24,390 nt of DNA, taken from the NCBI RefSeq assembly GCF_009377345.1, contig NZ_WBSL01000020.1, positions 1 to 24,390 on the forward strand. Direction: 5' to 3'. Below the pieces are notes generated by a model. It did no database searches and was not told where the DNA came from. It saw nothing but the letters and a program-made list of their open reading frames with translations. Both the position numbers and the translations under genes were made by a program. The stretch comes from Deinococcus terrestris. Its GTDB lineage: Bacteria; Deinococcota; Deinococci; Deinococcales; Deinococcaceae. This document shows, piece by piece, positions 7,557-16,276 of this stretch (position 1 is the stretch's first letter; each line of letters starts with the position of its first letter).

Positions 7557-10500
7557 ATGAGGCGCACCCTGAATGTCCTCCTGGCCTGTCAGAGCTACTT
7601 CTCGGAGGGCCGCAGCACCGTGAGTCCGAGGCGGCTGGTGCAGGTCGCCGCCGGGCGGGGGTATGCCGCGGTCGGGCTCGCCGACTGGTGCTCGGTGGCG
7701 GGGGCTGTGGAGCTGTGCGAGGCGGCCCGGGAAGCAGGGGTGGGGGCCGTGATCGGCGTGACTCTGCCCGTGCTGTTCCCGGCGCCGCCGCGTTCCCCGG
7801 TGGCGACCGAAGCCTTCCCGCTCGTCTTCCTGGCGAAGTCGAGAGAAGGATACGCCCGGCTGTGCGAGCTGATCACGCATGTGAACTTGGAGAGTCCGGA
7901 GGGGGTGCCGCTGCCGGTCTTGCAGGATGTCGCGGCGCGTGGGCGGGACCACCTCGCGTGCCTCACTGGGGGACGCCTGGGGTTTCCCACCCTCCTCGGC
8001 GAGCGGCGGGAGATCGCACGGGCCGCCGGGTACCTCCGGACCCTTCGGCCCAGCTTCCCCTTCGACCTTTACGTGCAGCTCTCGCACGGCGCGGCCCCGA
8101 ACGAGCGCCGCCGCTTGGAGTACATCCGGGGCCTGGCACGAGACCTCGAACTGCCCACCGTCGCTGTGCCCGAGGTCTGCATGGCGGCCCCCGAGGACTA
8201 CCCCCTACTGGACGCCCTGACCTGCGCCCGGTTGGGCATCGACGTGCAGACGCCCCATGCGGAACGGCCCCGCAATGATGCCCGGCACGTGGGGACACCG
8301 GAGGGCTGGGGAAGGGTCCTACCTTACCCAGATGCGCTGCTGAACGCGGAGAAGCTGGGAGAGGTGTGTGCGCTCGACCTCCTGCCCGAGCGCGTGCAGT
8401 CTCCTGAGCCTCGCCTGAAGCCCTTCCAGACCCCGCAGGACGCGCTGGAGGAACGGGCGTTCGAGGCGCTGAGTGAGAAGTACGCGCCCGATGGGTTGGT
8501 GGCCGCCGACACCCGACTGCGCCAGGAGCTTGCCACGGTACGGAGCCTGGGCCTGGCAGGCTTTTTTCTGACCGCCGCGGAGGTGACCGATTACTGCCGG
8601 ACACACGGCATTCTGGCCGCCGGGCGAGGGTCCGCTGCCGGGTCAGTCCTCTGCTACCTCCTGGGGATTACCCTGTCAGACCCCATCAGGCACAACCTGC
8701 TGTTCGAGCGCTTCCTGCACACGGGACGGAACGTCATGCCGGACGTGGACATCGACATCGCCAGCTCCAGGCGGGATCAGGTCCTCCGGTGGGTCGAGGA
8801 GCGCTGGGGGGAGGGCGGCACGGGCGAAGCGATGGTCGCCAACCGCATCACCTACCGCCTGCCCAGCGCGGTGCAGGATCTTGGCCGGGCGCTCGCGCTG
8901 CCCCCCGAGCTGCGGGACCGGCTCTCGCGTGCCCTGGGCCGGGATTACCGACATCACCGGCCCCACCGGGCCAGGGAAGCGGAGGTGGTCTTTACGGAGG
9001 TGCTGGGGCAAGCCCCTGTGAAGGACGCGCTGCTGAGATTGCTGGAGCGAGTGGAGCCGGGCTTCGTTCGGCACCTGGCGCCTCATTCGGGGGGTGTGGT
9101 GCTGAGTGCGTCGGCCCTCACCTCCCACAGCCCCCTGACCCGCAGCTCGGGCGGCATCCGCATGCTGACCTTCGACAAGGACGACGTGGAGCGGCTGGGG
9201 CTGATCAAGCTCGACCTGCTGGGGTTGCGGATGCTCGCGGCCCTGGAGCGGGCCAGGGAAGAAGTGCTGCGCCTGACCGGGGATTGGGTGGAGTACGGGG
9301 ACTTGTCGGATGATCCTCAGGTCTGGCAGCGCATCGCCAGCGGCGACACGATGGCGCTGTTCCAGATCGAGTCCCCGGCCCAGGTGCAGATGACGGCGAG
9401 ACTGCAACCGAAGACGATGACGCAGCTCGCCCATCAGATCGCGCTGGTGCGGCCGGGGCCGATTCAGAGTGGCACCGTGCATCCCTACGTGCGGCGGGCT
9501 GGGGGGGAAGAACCTGTTCCGGACCTGCCCGAACCGCTCCGGACCATCCTCGCGCCCACCCACGGCACACTGATGTTCCAGGAGCAGATTCTGCGCATCG
9601 CGGTGCACTACGCGGGATACTCGTGGCCGGACGCCGACCGCTTCCGGAGTCGGTTGAGCAAGGTGGAAGACCCGGAGGAACTGGCCCGGCTCCGCGACCT
9701 GTTCATCTCCGGGGCCGCGCTGACCACTGGCGCCTTCCCGGACGAGGCGGAGGAGGTTTTCGGGATGTGTGCGGCCTTTCGGGGCTACGGGTTCGCCGAG
9801 AGTCACGCGCACGCCTTCGCGCAGCACTCCTACGCTTCCGCCTGGATGCGGCAGCACCACCCGGCAGCGTTTCTGGCCGGGGTCCTGACGGAGGCGCCGG
9901 GGATGTGGCCCGCGAGCACGGTGAGTCATGAAGCGGGGCGCTGGGGCGTGTCCCTCCTCCCTGTCTGCATCAACCGCAGTGGGGTGAGTTACCGGGCGGA
10001 GACGGGGAAGGCCGTGCGCGTGCCCCTCAGCGCCGTGAAGGGGGTGAGCGTGGAGGCGACCCGGAGCATCGTGCAGGAACGGTTGAGCGGCGGAAAGTTT
10101 CTGTCCGTCGAGGACTTCTATGACCGCGTGGAGGTGAAGCGGGACGCGCTGGAGGCCCTGGTACGGGCGGGGGCGTTCGACCGGGTGGACCGGTTGAAAA
10201 ACCGCCGGGAGGCCCTGTACGTGCTCCAGACGGTCGCCCACGCGAGAAGGGCGGGTACGCGGGCACTCCTGGGCCTTCAGCCCGGCGCACCGGACCTGCC
10301 CGACCTGCCCCTGGACGAACTGGCGGCGCTGGACCTCCAGACAAAAGGCGTCTCGGAAACTGGGCGTCATCCCCTGGACGCGCACCGGGCGAGGCTGCGC
10401 GACGTGGGGTGTGTGCCCGTCGGGGCACTTCGGCACGGTCAGGAAGCCTGGACAGCGGGGCTGATCGCGGCGAGGCAGCGCCCTCCGACCGCTCGCGGCT

Positions 10501-10706
10501 TTGCGTTCTATGTGCTGGAGGACAGCTCCGGCCGGGTCCAGGCCGTGATCAGCCCGGAGTTGTGGGAAGCGCACCGGGTCCTGCTGCGCGACGCGCGGGC
10601 GCTGATCGTGCAGGGAGAGGTGACGGCCAGAGGTCGGGCCATCACGCTGCGGGTCATGCGGCTCAGCGAGCTGCCGGTGGCCGGCTGGGCGAGTGCGGCC
10701 GATTAA
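7557..10706 (+). CDS. dnaE2: Error-prone DNA polymerase III alpha subunit DnaE2
   Basis: The ATG at 7557 gives 1049 aa; an in-frame start at 7461 would overlap the previous gene and is unlikely. This is a C-family replicative-type polymerase used for translesion synthesis. The catalytic aspartates are present: PDVDID (Asp396, Asp398) and LIKLDLLGL (Asp553), at positions close to those of E. coli DnaE. The N-terminal PHP domain is degenerate: the usual His-rich first motif reads LLACQSYFSEG, and the LTDH motif reads LADWCS, so metal binding and proofreading by PHP are unlikely. A C-terminal OB-fold follows (residues about 960-1040, FAFYVLEDSSGRVQAVI). No eta-proofreading domain or beta-clamp motif was checked in detail. 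It is the last gene of the operon; no T-tailed terminator follows, and the next gene is convergent. Confidence 0.94.
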   Translation: MRRTLNVLLACQSYFSEGRSTVSPRRLVQVAAGRGYAAVGLADWCSVAGAVELCEAAREAGVGAVIGVTLPVLFPAPPRSPVATEAFPLVFLAKSREGYARLCELITHVNLESPEGVPLPVLQDVAARGRDHLACLTGGRLGFPTLLGERREIARAAGYLRTLRPSFPFDLYVQLSHGAAPNERRRLEYIRGLARDLELPTVAVPEVCMAAPEDYPLLDALTCARLGIDVQTPHAERPRNDARHVGTPEGWGRVLPYPDALLNAEKLGEVCALDLLPERVQSPEPRLKPFQTPQDALEERAFEALSEKYAPDGLVAADTRLRQELATVRSLGLAGFFLTAAEVTDYCRTHGILAAGRGSAAGSVLCYLLGITLSDPIRHNLLFERFLHTGRNVMPDVDIDIASSRRDQVLRWVEERWGEGGTGEAMVANRITYRLPSAVQDLGRALALPPELRDRLSRALGRDYRHHRPHRAREAEVVFTEVLGQAPVKDALLRLLERVEPGFVRHLAPHSGGVVLSASALTSHSPLTRSSGGIRMLTFDKDDVERLGLIKLDLLGLRMLAALERAREEVLRLTGDWVEYGDLSDDPQVWQRIASGDTMALFQIESPAQVQMTARLQPKTMTQLAHQIALVRPGPIQSGTVHPYVRRAGGEEPVPDLPEPLRTILAPTHGTLMFQEQILRIAVHYAGYSWPDADRFRSRLSKVEDPEELARLRDLFISGAALTTGAFPDEAEEVFGMCAAFRGYGFAESHAHAFAQHSYASAWMRQHHPAAFLAGVLTEAPGMWPASTVSHEAGRWGVSLLPVCINRSGVSYRAETGKAVRVPLSAVKGVSVEATRSIVQERLSGGKFLSVEDFYDRVEVKRDALEALVRAGAFDRVDRLKNRREALYVLQTVAHARRAGTRALLGLQPGAPDLPDLPLDELAALDLQTKGVSETGRHPLDAHRARLRDVGCVPVGALRHGQEAWTAGLIAARQRPPTARGFAFYVLEDSSGRVQAVISPELWEAHRVLLRDARALIVQGEVTARGRAITLRVMRLSELPVAGWASAAD

Positions 10707-10721
10707 CGGGGCCGTCTGCTC

Positions 10722-10922
10722 TTACGCCCTCGAGAGGGCCTGTTCGGTATGGGCAGCCTGCTTGCCGTCCTCCAGCTCGACGATGTACCGGGGGTCTTCC
10801 TGGCTGGCCCGGTAGTGAAAGCCGCCGTCCTCGCCGTCCTCGTGCGCGATCCGAACGATCTTGCCGTGCGCTTCGCCGCCGTGGCTCTGCCACGTCACCC
10901 GGTCACCGACCTTGAATGCCAT
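10722..10922 (-). CDS. DUF2945/hypervirulence-associated Tudor-like small protein
   Basis: The ATG at 10922 gives 66 aa (MAFKVGDRVTWQSHGGEAHG, ending AAHTEQALSRA). An upstream in-frame ATG at 10970 adds a segment unlike the family, so the internal start is preferred. KVGDRVTW...G...GKIVRI, the later YIVELEDGK and A..H....L are typical of the DUF2945 family, small barrel proteins of uncertain role (possible nucleic-acid binding or stress). It is convergent with dnaE2, ending 15 bp from it. Confidence 0.85.
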   Translation of the reverse strand: MAFKVGDRVTWQSHGGEAHGKIVRIAHEDGEDGGFHYRASQEDPRYIVELEDGKQAAHTEQALSRA

Positions 10923-11024
10923 GCAACCACAGTGCCATGCCGCTCCTGGCCATCCTGTTGGGAGCCCCACAAACGCCGGGGATAGGGCGAGTGCGGCACG
11001 TATCAGGGAGCTTCTGTTGGAGCG

Positions 11025-12056
11025 TCAACTGTAGTCTGTCTGGTGCTCGCCGAGAGGAGACGAGGGCGGATCAGGAAACGGCACCCACGGTTGGTCATGA
11101 CGGGCCCGCATTTGTCCAGTTCCATTCGTCTCCAGCACCACGGTGTACCCGTGCTGTTGCAGGGCCAAGGCCGCTGCCCACGTTTGCGCTGTGGGTGCCC
11201 GGCGTCTCAGCACGTCCACCAACGCCTGACCCGCCGCGGGCACATCAATCATCCCAAGTGCTGAAATGGCGGCACTCTGGGCATTCGGGAACCCGTCCAG
11301 GGCCACCTGGTGGAGCGTGGGGACCGCTGCCTCCCACTCACGAAGTCCTAGCTGAATGCAGGCGTGTTCCACCACTCCCAGCCCCTGGTCCAGGGCAAAG
11401 GGAATGATCTGATCTGTGTCCTGATACGGCAGCAGGGTCATCGCGGTGGAGACCGCGGCCAGACGATCCTCCTCGTCCTCGCTGTTCTGCCAAGTCTCCA
11501 GGTAGTAGGCCGCCAAAGCCCGGTCTGAGGCCAGTTCTGCCGTTGTATGGCGGTCCACCCGTGCCGGATAGTCCCGGCTCATCGCCCTGAATTCCCAGTG
11601 CATTCTGCGGTTGCCACTGGCGATCAGATGCGTGAGGAACGACGGCACGCTCCGGAAGACGGGTTCGGCGGTGGGCTCGTCATGGTCATACAGGCCGACC
11701 TTGCCGAGGAGGGGACCGGACAGGTAGACGAACGCATGGTTGCCGTGGTCGTCCGCGAAAAACACCCGAGCCTCTGCGGGCAGACCGGACCAGTCATCGC
11801 CGTCCTGGAGAAGGTCCTGCACTTCCTGGAGACTGAGCAGCCGGAAGACCAGGGCTGTCTGGGAGGCGTCCTGTCCATCAAAAGCGCGGTAGAGCGCGGC
11901 GAGAGATGCTGGCAGGGGAGAGCCGAGTGCCTCCCCCAGGTGAAGCAACTGGGCGTTGGTGGCGGGCGGCCGGGTGGCGACGTCGAGGGTCTGAAGCACA
12001 TCCATCAGGCCGTCCATGTGATCAGTGTAATCGCGCCTCACACACACGCCTGACAT
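11025..12056 (-). CDS. SMI1/KNR4 (SUKH) domain protein with HEAT-like repeats
   Basis: The full frame is 343 aa. An alternative ATG at 12017 lies 11-13 nt from TACACT, which would give a leaderless start and 330 aa. Residues about 25-140 have SUKH features: LGEALGSPLPASLAALYRAF, then DGQDA, a FFADDHGNHAFVY core, and VFRSVPSFLTHLI at the end. The C-terminal half (about 170-320) is helical and HEAT-like (AACIQLG-type, SAAISALGMIDVPAAGQALV). SUKH proteins are often immunity proteins of polymorphic toxin systems but also act elsewhere as scaffolds. It is divergent to the lipoprotein nuclease at 12197, and a second SUKH gene lies on that gene's other side. Confidence 0.8.
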   Translation of the reverse strand: MSGVCVRRDYTDHMDGLMDVLQTLDVATRPPATNAQLLHLGEALGSPLPASLAALYRAFDGQDASQTALVFRLLSLQEVQDLLQDGDDWSGLPAEARVFFADDHGNHAFVYLSGPLLGKVGLYDHDEPTAEPVFRSVPSFLTHLIASGNRRMHWEFRAMSRDYPARVDRHTTAELASDRALAAYYLETWQNSEDEEDRLAAVSTAMTLLPYQDTDQIIPFALDQGLGVVEHACIQLGLREWEAAVPTLHQVALDGFPNAQSAAISALGMIDVPAAGQALVDVLRRRAPTAQTWAAALALQQHGYTVVLETNGTGQMRARHDQPWVPFPDPPSSPLGEHQTDYS

Positions 12057-12196
12057 GCTTGCCCTATTCCAACGCGAGGTCTACTGACCTTGCCCCTCCA
12101 GATCGCAGCCGGTCCGGCACTCCCCGACTGAAGCTCATGACACCTTCATCACACGTTCATCTCTGGGTTGGACGAGCTCTCCCCGGAGGTGTCCCC

Positions 12197-12940
12197 ATGA
12201 AGCGTGTCCTGCTGTTGCCCATCCTGCTGCTCGCCGCCTGTTCCCAGACCCCCATGCCCGTCGCCACCGACCCCTACGACCGCCTGATCGCGGACGTGGG
12301 CGGCGAGGTGGCCCTTAGCGAGCGGACGCGCGACATGACCCCCGAGCAGGCCCGCGCCTTCTTTGCCGGATACGGTATGGGCTACCGCCATCACGACGCC
12401 CTGAGCGCCCAGCTCGCCGACGGCTGCCCGCGACGGTTCAGCGGCAGTGACCTGAACACCTGGCATTCCATCGGCGGGGGGTACTACTACATTGACGCCG
12501 AGGGCCGACCCCGCAGCGCCTACCGGTACCTTCCTCCCATCAGCGCGGCGGCCCGCGACACCACCTGCCAGGGGACCGTGGGCAACCTGGACAACGCGGC
12601 CGGGTACGACGGCGGGCACCTGATCGGCAGCCAGCTCGGGGGTTGGGGGCGGCGGGCCAACATGGCCCCGCAGCAGGAGAACTTCAACCGCGGCAACTAC
12701 GCGCAGATCGAGAATCAGGCGGCGCTGTGCACGCGGCTGGCGACCAACAGCCTGACCTATCTGGCGCGGGTGACCTACCCGACTCCGGGCACGAATACGC
12801 CGAGCACCTGGACGCTGGAATTCAAGGTGAACGGAGAAGTGTTCACGCGGACCTTCGACAACGCGGCGTACGGTGGCTCCAATGGCACGACCTACCGCCA
12901 GCAGGCGGTGAGTTGGCTGATCAGCAAGGGGTGCAGCTAA
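12197..12940 (+). CDS. Lipoprotein DNA/RNA non-specific endonuclease (NUC family)
   Basis: The ATG at 12197 follows ggaggt at 12185-12190. The 247-aa product has a lipoprotein signal (MKRVLLLPILLLAAC, lipobox LAAC), so it should be anchored at the cell surface. The C-terminal part is a beta-beta-alpha-Me NUC-type nuclease. The catalytic motif is YDGGHLIGSQLGG, a variant of DRGH with the His conserved, followed by ANMAPQQENFNRGNY, which contains the metal-binding Asn. Such enzymes degrade DNA and RNA outside the cytoplasm for nutrition or attack. It is flanked by SUKH genes; its stop overlaps that of the convergent SUKH gene by 3 bp. Confidence 0.9.
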   Translation: MKRVLLLPILLLAACSQTPMPVATDPYDRLIADVGGEVALSERTRDMTPEQARAFFAGYGMGYRHHDALSAQLADGCPRRFSGSDLNTWHSIGGGYYYIDAEGRPRSAYRYLPPISAAARDTTCQGTVGNLDNAAGYDGGHLIGSQLGGWGRRANMAPQQENFNRGNYAQIENQAALCTRLATNSLTYLARVTYPTPGTNTPSTWTLEFKVNGEVFTRTFDNAAYGGSNGTTYRQQAVSWLISKGCS

Positions 12941-13512
12941 AAGAGGATGCGGGCGGCGTCGAGAAAGGATGCCTGCCCACCCAGCCGGACGTCGTCACCC
13001 TTCACGGTGACGCGTCCGGCCCCGATCTGCTCGGCCACCCAGCAGAAGAACGCGGGAAGGTTGGGGGCCAGGACCAGCCGCTCGCGCTCGTCCGGCCCGT
13101 AGGTGATGATCTGTCCGGCCTTTCCCGCCGGGCCAGGGTCGAGATCCACGGCCAGACCGTTGCCTGCGCCGTCCGAAGCGAAGGGGAGCCAGCGAGCACT
13201 GAAGGTAACCGGTTGAACGGCCCCCGCTGGCCTGCTGGTGAGGCTGGCATCGTCGGCCGCCAGCTCCAGCCAGGCCGCATGTTCACGGACCACCTCATCC
13301 AGCGGCAACCACGTCAGGCCCAGCAGAACGCCCGGCAGGGGGGCGTCCTGACCGTCCGCGGCCTGATAGGTGTCCCGAACCTCCTGGGGAAAGGGAAACC
13401 CCAGGCTGGTTTCCGCGGCGTCCAGAGCGGCAGAGGTCACCCCAGCACGGACATGCGCCCGGACCTGGGGGAAGTGCTGCGCGAGCACGCGGGCCAGAGT
13501 CAGGGCACTCAT
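12937..13512 (-). CDS. SMI1/KNR4 (SUKH) family protein
   Basis: This 191-aa protein is a typical single-domain SUKH protein. It has AALDAAETSLGFPFPQEVRD, then YQAADGQDAPL, WLPLDEVV, WLPFASDGAGNGLAVDLDP, and the end segment APNLPAFFCWVAEQI. The frame is complete and the start ATG at 13512 fits the domain start. It is convergent with the surface nuclease, the two stop codons overlapping. Family knowledge suggests an immunity or regulatory protein; pairing with the nuclease is inferred from position only. Confidence 0.88.
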   Translation of the reverse strand: MSALTLARVLAQHFPQVRAHVRAGVTSAALDAAETSLGFPFPQEVRDTYQAADGQDAPLPGVLLGLTWLPLDEVVREHAAWLELAADDASLTSRPAGAVQPVTFSARWLPFASDGAGNGLAVDLDPGPAGKAGQIITYGPDERERLVLAPNLPAFFCWVAEQIGAGRVTVKGDDVRLGGQASFLDAARILF

Positions 13513-14182
13513 GAGGGCAGGATACGGGGCTGCGGGGGGCAGGAAAGCGTCTACAGGGCCGCGTTCTGCCCGGTCCAGTGGCCCCGCTGCGGTGCCCGGC
13601 TGGCCGGGGGCTGCCTCCCTGCGTAGGCTGCGCTGTCGGCGGCCTCGGAGGCTGGTGCGTTCAGGGTGACGGACGGCGGATGAGAGCGCAACAGGAGATG
13701 GGTTGAACCCATTTCACCAGATCACGGTCTTGGCCGCTTCCGCCGCGAGGGAGGAGGATCGCGGGGGGCACAGGTGTCGGTGAGCCGGAATGGTGAGCGG
13801 CGGTGCCAACGCCCCAAGCCTCAGGCTCGGGGCCGGGGCGTGTAGTCCGAGAGGAGGATGGCCCCGAAGCCGTCCTGCACGCCCCGCGTCCTGATCCCAG
13901 TGCTGATCTGGCTCGGAACCGGGCATATGGGATCGAACGTAGTGTGCCGGCTCACGCAGCTTTCCGGAGTTTAGGCGCTCACGCTCAATCAAGCCCGTGT
14001 AATACGCGTAAAGCCCACCAATCGTTGGGAGGCCTGCCAGCCTGTCCTCCGGCACCGCCCCCCCGTGGAGAGGACCGTCGCGGAGACCACCTGGCCGCTC
14101 CGAACTTCAACCCGGGTCGGTGGCGAGTAGCCTATACTGGACAGACCAGGGTCAGGACTGGACCAGGGACGTCACCCACATC
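13513..14182. other. Gene-poor stretch
   Basis: I see no convincing gene in these 670 bases. A minus-strand frame from 14055 begins PEDRLAGLPTIGGLYAYYTG, which looks protein-like for about 45 residues and then loses that character. It could be the relic of a larger gene. No repeat, RNA gene or IS end was recognised. Confidence 0.5.
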
Positions 14183-14347
14183 ATGGCCCGCGTGCTGCAC
14201 GACATCCGGCAGGACCAGCAGATGGGCAACCGGGCACAGAGCCGCCTTGCCGCTCTGGTGGTGAATGCCCTGCGGAACTGCGGTCTGCTCGACGCGTTCC
14301 GAGTGATCCCACCGACGCGGGTGGGGAAGCGGCCACAGGCGGCGTGA
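14183..14347 (+). CDS. Small hypothetical protein
   Basis: An ATG at 14183 starts a 54-aa frame: MARVLHDIRQDQQMGNRAQS, ending VGKRPQAA. The same frame is open from a GTG at 14120 (75 aa). A TATACT at 14133-14138 could be a -10 box, which favours the later start. It is basic and probably helical, with no family recognised. It may be a transposon or plasmid relic. Weak support. Confidence 0.35.
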   Translation: MARVLHDIRQDQQMGNRAQSRLAALVVNALRNCGLLDAFRVIPPTRVGKRPQAA

Positions 14348-14451
14348 CCTCTAGAAGCGCACTCTGCGACAAGGGGTGCTGTGCGTCGAGCAGGACGGAA
14401 TTGTGACTAAGGGGCAACCGCGTTCTATCCACAGGCGCCCGAAAACGTCTG

Positions 14452-15936
14452 TTAAGAGGTAGCACTAGAGTTGGAGGTGTGGGTGGAGTGGACGCGCTCT
14501 GAAACACGGAGAGGAACCCTGGCGTCCCTGAGGGCGAGGTCTGCGGCATGAAAACCGCACATGCCGTGCACACCACCGCCAGGCGGAGTGGCGGCGGAGC
14601 ATAGATACAGGCCGCGGCGTGGCGTGCGGTACGGCGAGGGCAGAGGGAGCGGCCGGGCCAGGAGCTGCCAGAGGGTCGCCTGTCCACCGTTCACGTCACC
14701 TCCCACGTAATTCGGGTTGTACGACTCGTACGCCAGGGCCGTGCGTTCAGAGCGGTGCAGGATGACGTCCCGGAAGCCGGGGGCATACCGTTCGATCTGC
14801 GCCTCGATCTGGGCGGTCATATTCCGATTCGAGCCGGGGGGGACATGACAGTACGCCCAGAGGGTGTGCTGGCCGGCTGGGGCTCGGCCCGGGTCGAACG
14901 GCGTGTGCTGCGCTGCCAGAACGAAGGGTCGGTCCGGATGGCGGCCGGCAGCAACCGACGCCTCGGCCTGCCGGATCTCCTCAAAGGTTCCGCCCAGATG
15001 AATGGTCCCGGCCTGCGCCACGGCCGGGTCACGCCACGGCACAGGTGCTCTCAGGGCGTAATCCACCTTGAATACCCCTGGGCCGTACCGGTAGCGACGC
15101 AAAACGCTCAGGTACCAGGCGGGCAGGTCCGTGCCGAGCAGATTGAGCAGTGGCCCAGGTCCGAGGTCGAGCAACGTGGCGCGTGCGGGCGGCAGGTCGC
15201 GCAGATTCCGGACGGGGTAGTCGGTGACGATCTCACCGCCCAGGGCCGTGAGGTGCCTCGCCAGGGCGTCCGACAGGGCCTGGGCGCCCCCCCGTGGAAA
15301 GGGCCACCCGTGGGTGTGGGCGACCAGGCCAAGCATCAGGGTGATGGCAGACGTGCCGGGGGCCGTCAGGGGGAGGACGGAGTGCCCGGCGAGTCCGGCG
15401 ATCATGGCCCGCAGAGCGGTGTCCTGGAACGGACGCACAAGCGCCTCGGCACTCTGCAGGGCTTTCAGGCCGAAGCGTGCCAGGGTGACCGGGTGACGTG
15501 GAATGCGGGGCAGGGGACCCATGACGTCCTGCATGAGGTGCTCGGCATGCCGAGTGAGCGACCTGAACAGCGTGCGGTACTTTGCGGCGTCGGGTCCGAA
15601 CTGCGCAGCCGTGAAGTCCAGGTCGCGGTGCAGGAGGGCGGCACGGTCCTCCAGGGGATGGGCGAGGGGGACGGCCGGGTGAACCCACTCCAGTCCATGC
15701 TGTTCCAGGGGCAGCGTGCGGAAGTAGGGGCTGGCGGCCGCCATCGGGTGGACAGCACTGCACACATCGTGCGTGAAGCCGGGCAGGGTGAGGGGGGCGG
15801 ACCGGACGCCGCCGCCGACGGTGGCATGTGACTCGAACACCACCACCCGCAGGCCAGCCTGGGCGGCACGGATGGCGGCGCTCAGTCCATTCGGGCCGGA
15901 GCCGACGACGACCACGTCGTAATCGGCGCGATTCAT
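14452..15936 (-). CDS. FAD-dependent oxidoreductase, CrtI/phytoene-desaturase-like
   Basis: The ATG at 15936 gives 494 aa and directly precedes an FAD-binding Rossmann motif (DVVVVGSGPNGLSAAIRAAQ, residues about 6-25), so the upstream in-frame ATG at 15999 is not preferred. The C-terminal motif AATPPGGGVHGMCGFHAADL is characteristic of CrtI-like desaturases and their relatives. Substrate is unknown. No other carotenoid gene is nearby. The ATG overlaps the stop of the preceding Cys-rich gene (ATGA), so it is the last gene of the DUF5819/HTTM operon, hinting at a redox role in that system, possibly modification of a peptide or lipid. It could equally be an unrelated carotenoid enzyme read through from upstream. 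Confidence 0.85.
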   Translation of the reverse strand: MNRADYDVVVVGSGPNGLSAAIRAAQAGLRVVVFESHATVGGGVRSAPLTLPGFTHDVCSAVHPMAAASPYFRTLPLEQHGLEWVHPAVPLAHPLEDRAALLHRDLDFTAAQFGPDAAKYRTLFRSLTRHAEHLMQDVMGPLPRIPRHPVTLARFGLKALQSAEALVRPFQDTALRAMIAGLAGHSVLPLTAPGTSAITLMLGLVAHTHGWPFPRGGAQALSDALARHLTALGGEIVTDYPVRNLRDLPPARATLLDLGPGPLLNLLGTDLPAWYLSVLRRYRYGPGVFKVDYALRAPVPWRDPAVAQAGTIHLGGTFEEIRQAEASVAAGRHPDRPFVLAAQHTPFDPGRAPAGQHTLWAYCHVPPGSNRNMTAQIEAQIERYAPGFRDVILHRSERTALAYESYNPNYVGGDVNGGQATLWQLLARPLPLPSPYRTPRRGLYLCSAATPPGGGVHGMCGFHAADLALRDARVPLRVSERVHSTHTSNSSATS

Positions 15937-16154
15937 CCTGCGCTGCTTCCCTGCCGTCCGGTGAGTGTAGGCACGGCGTAAAACTGCGTGAGGCCACACT
16001 GCGGACAGGTTCTCAGGTGCAAGACGCTGCCGGCGGCGTTGAAGAACCCGGCGTCTTCTTTCATCTGGACAAGCAGGCGGCTCTGACGCAAGACCGCCTC
16101 AAGCATAGGCGTCTGGTCGTTCGGACAGGGAAAAGCGGTGACAGTGTGGGTCAT
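15933..16154 (-). CDS. Small Cys-rich (zinc-ribbon-like) protein
   Basis: This 73-aa protein starts at an ATG at 16154 with a good ribosome binding site (ggag, 7 nt upstream). It contains FPCPND near the N-terminus and HLRTCPQCGLTQFY near residue 50; the CxxCG knuckle and spaced Cys/His suggest a metal-binding ribbon. It is translationally coupled to the FAD oxidoreductase by an ATGA overlap and follows HTTM after 122 bp. No named family recognised. Confidence 0.7.
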   Translation of the reverse strand: MTHTVTAFPCPNDQTPMLEAVLRQSRLLVQMKEDAGFFNAAGSVLHLRTCPQCGLTQFYAVPTLTGRQGSSAG

Positions 16155-16276
16155 GGCGGCTCCTTCAGTGAGCGGTTTCAGGGGAAATCAAGAGGGGGCG
16201 ATCTTAAGAGGCGAGGCTTTTATCGGGTGGCCCATCGTGGGGCAGGTCTGTCAGGATCCGGAAGGAGATGATCGCT

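Noticed and set aside
8676..10574. Long minus-strand open frame (632 aa)
   Set aside because: Antisense to dnaE2, whose catalytic motifs are clear; shadow frame.
10728..10741. Hairpin gccctc-ga-gagggc after dnaE2 as a terminator
   Set aside because: Only a 6-bp stem with a 2-nt loop and no T-run, and it overlaps the coding end of the convergent small gene.
13714..14055. Minus-strand 113-aa frame in the gene-poor stretch
   Set aside because: Its first about 45 residues look protein-like, but the rest does not, and no family or ribosome binding site supports it; kept only as a possible relic.
14755..15831. Plus-strand open frame (358 aa)
   Set aside because: Antisense to the FAD oxidoreductase with its Rossmann and CrtI motifs; composition is typical of a shadow.
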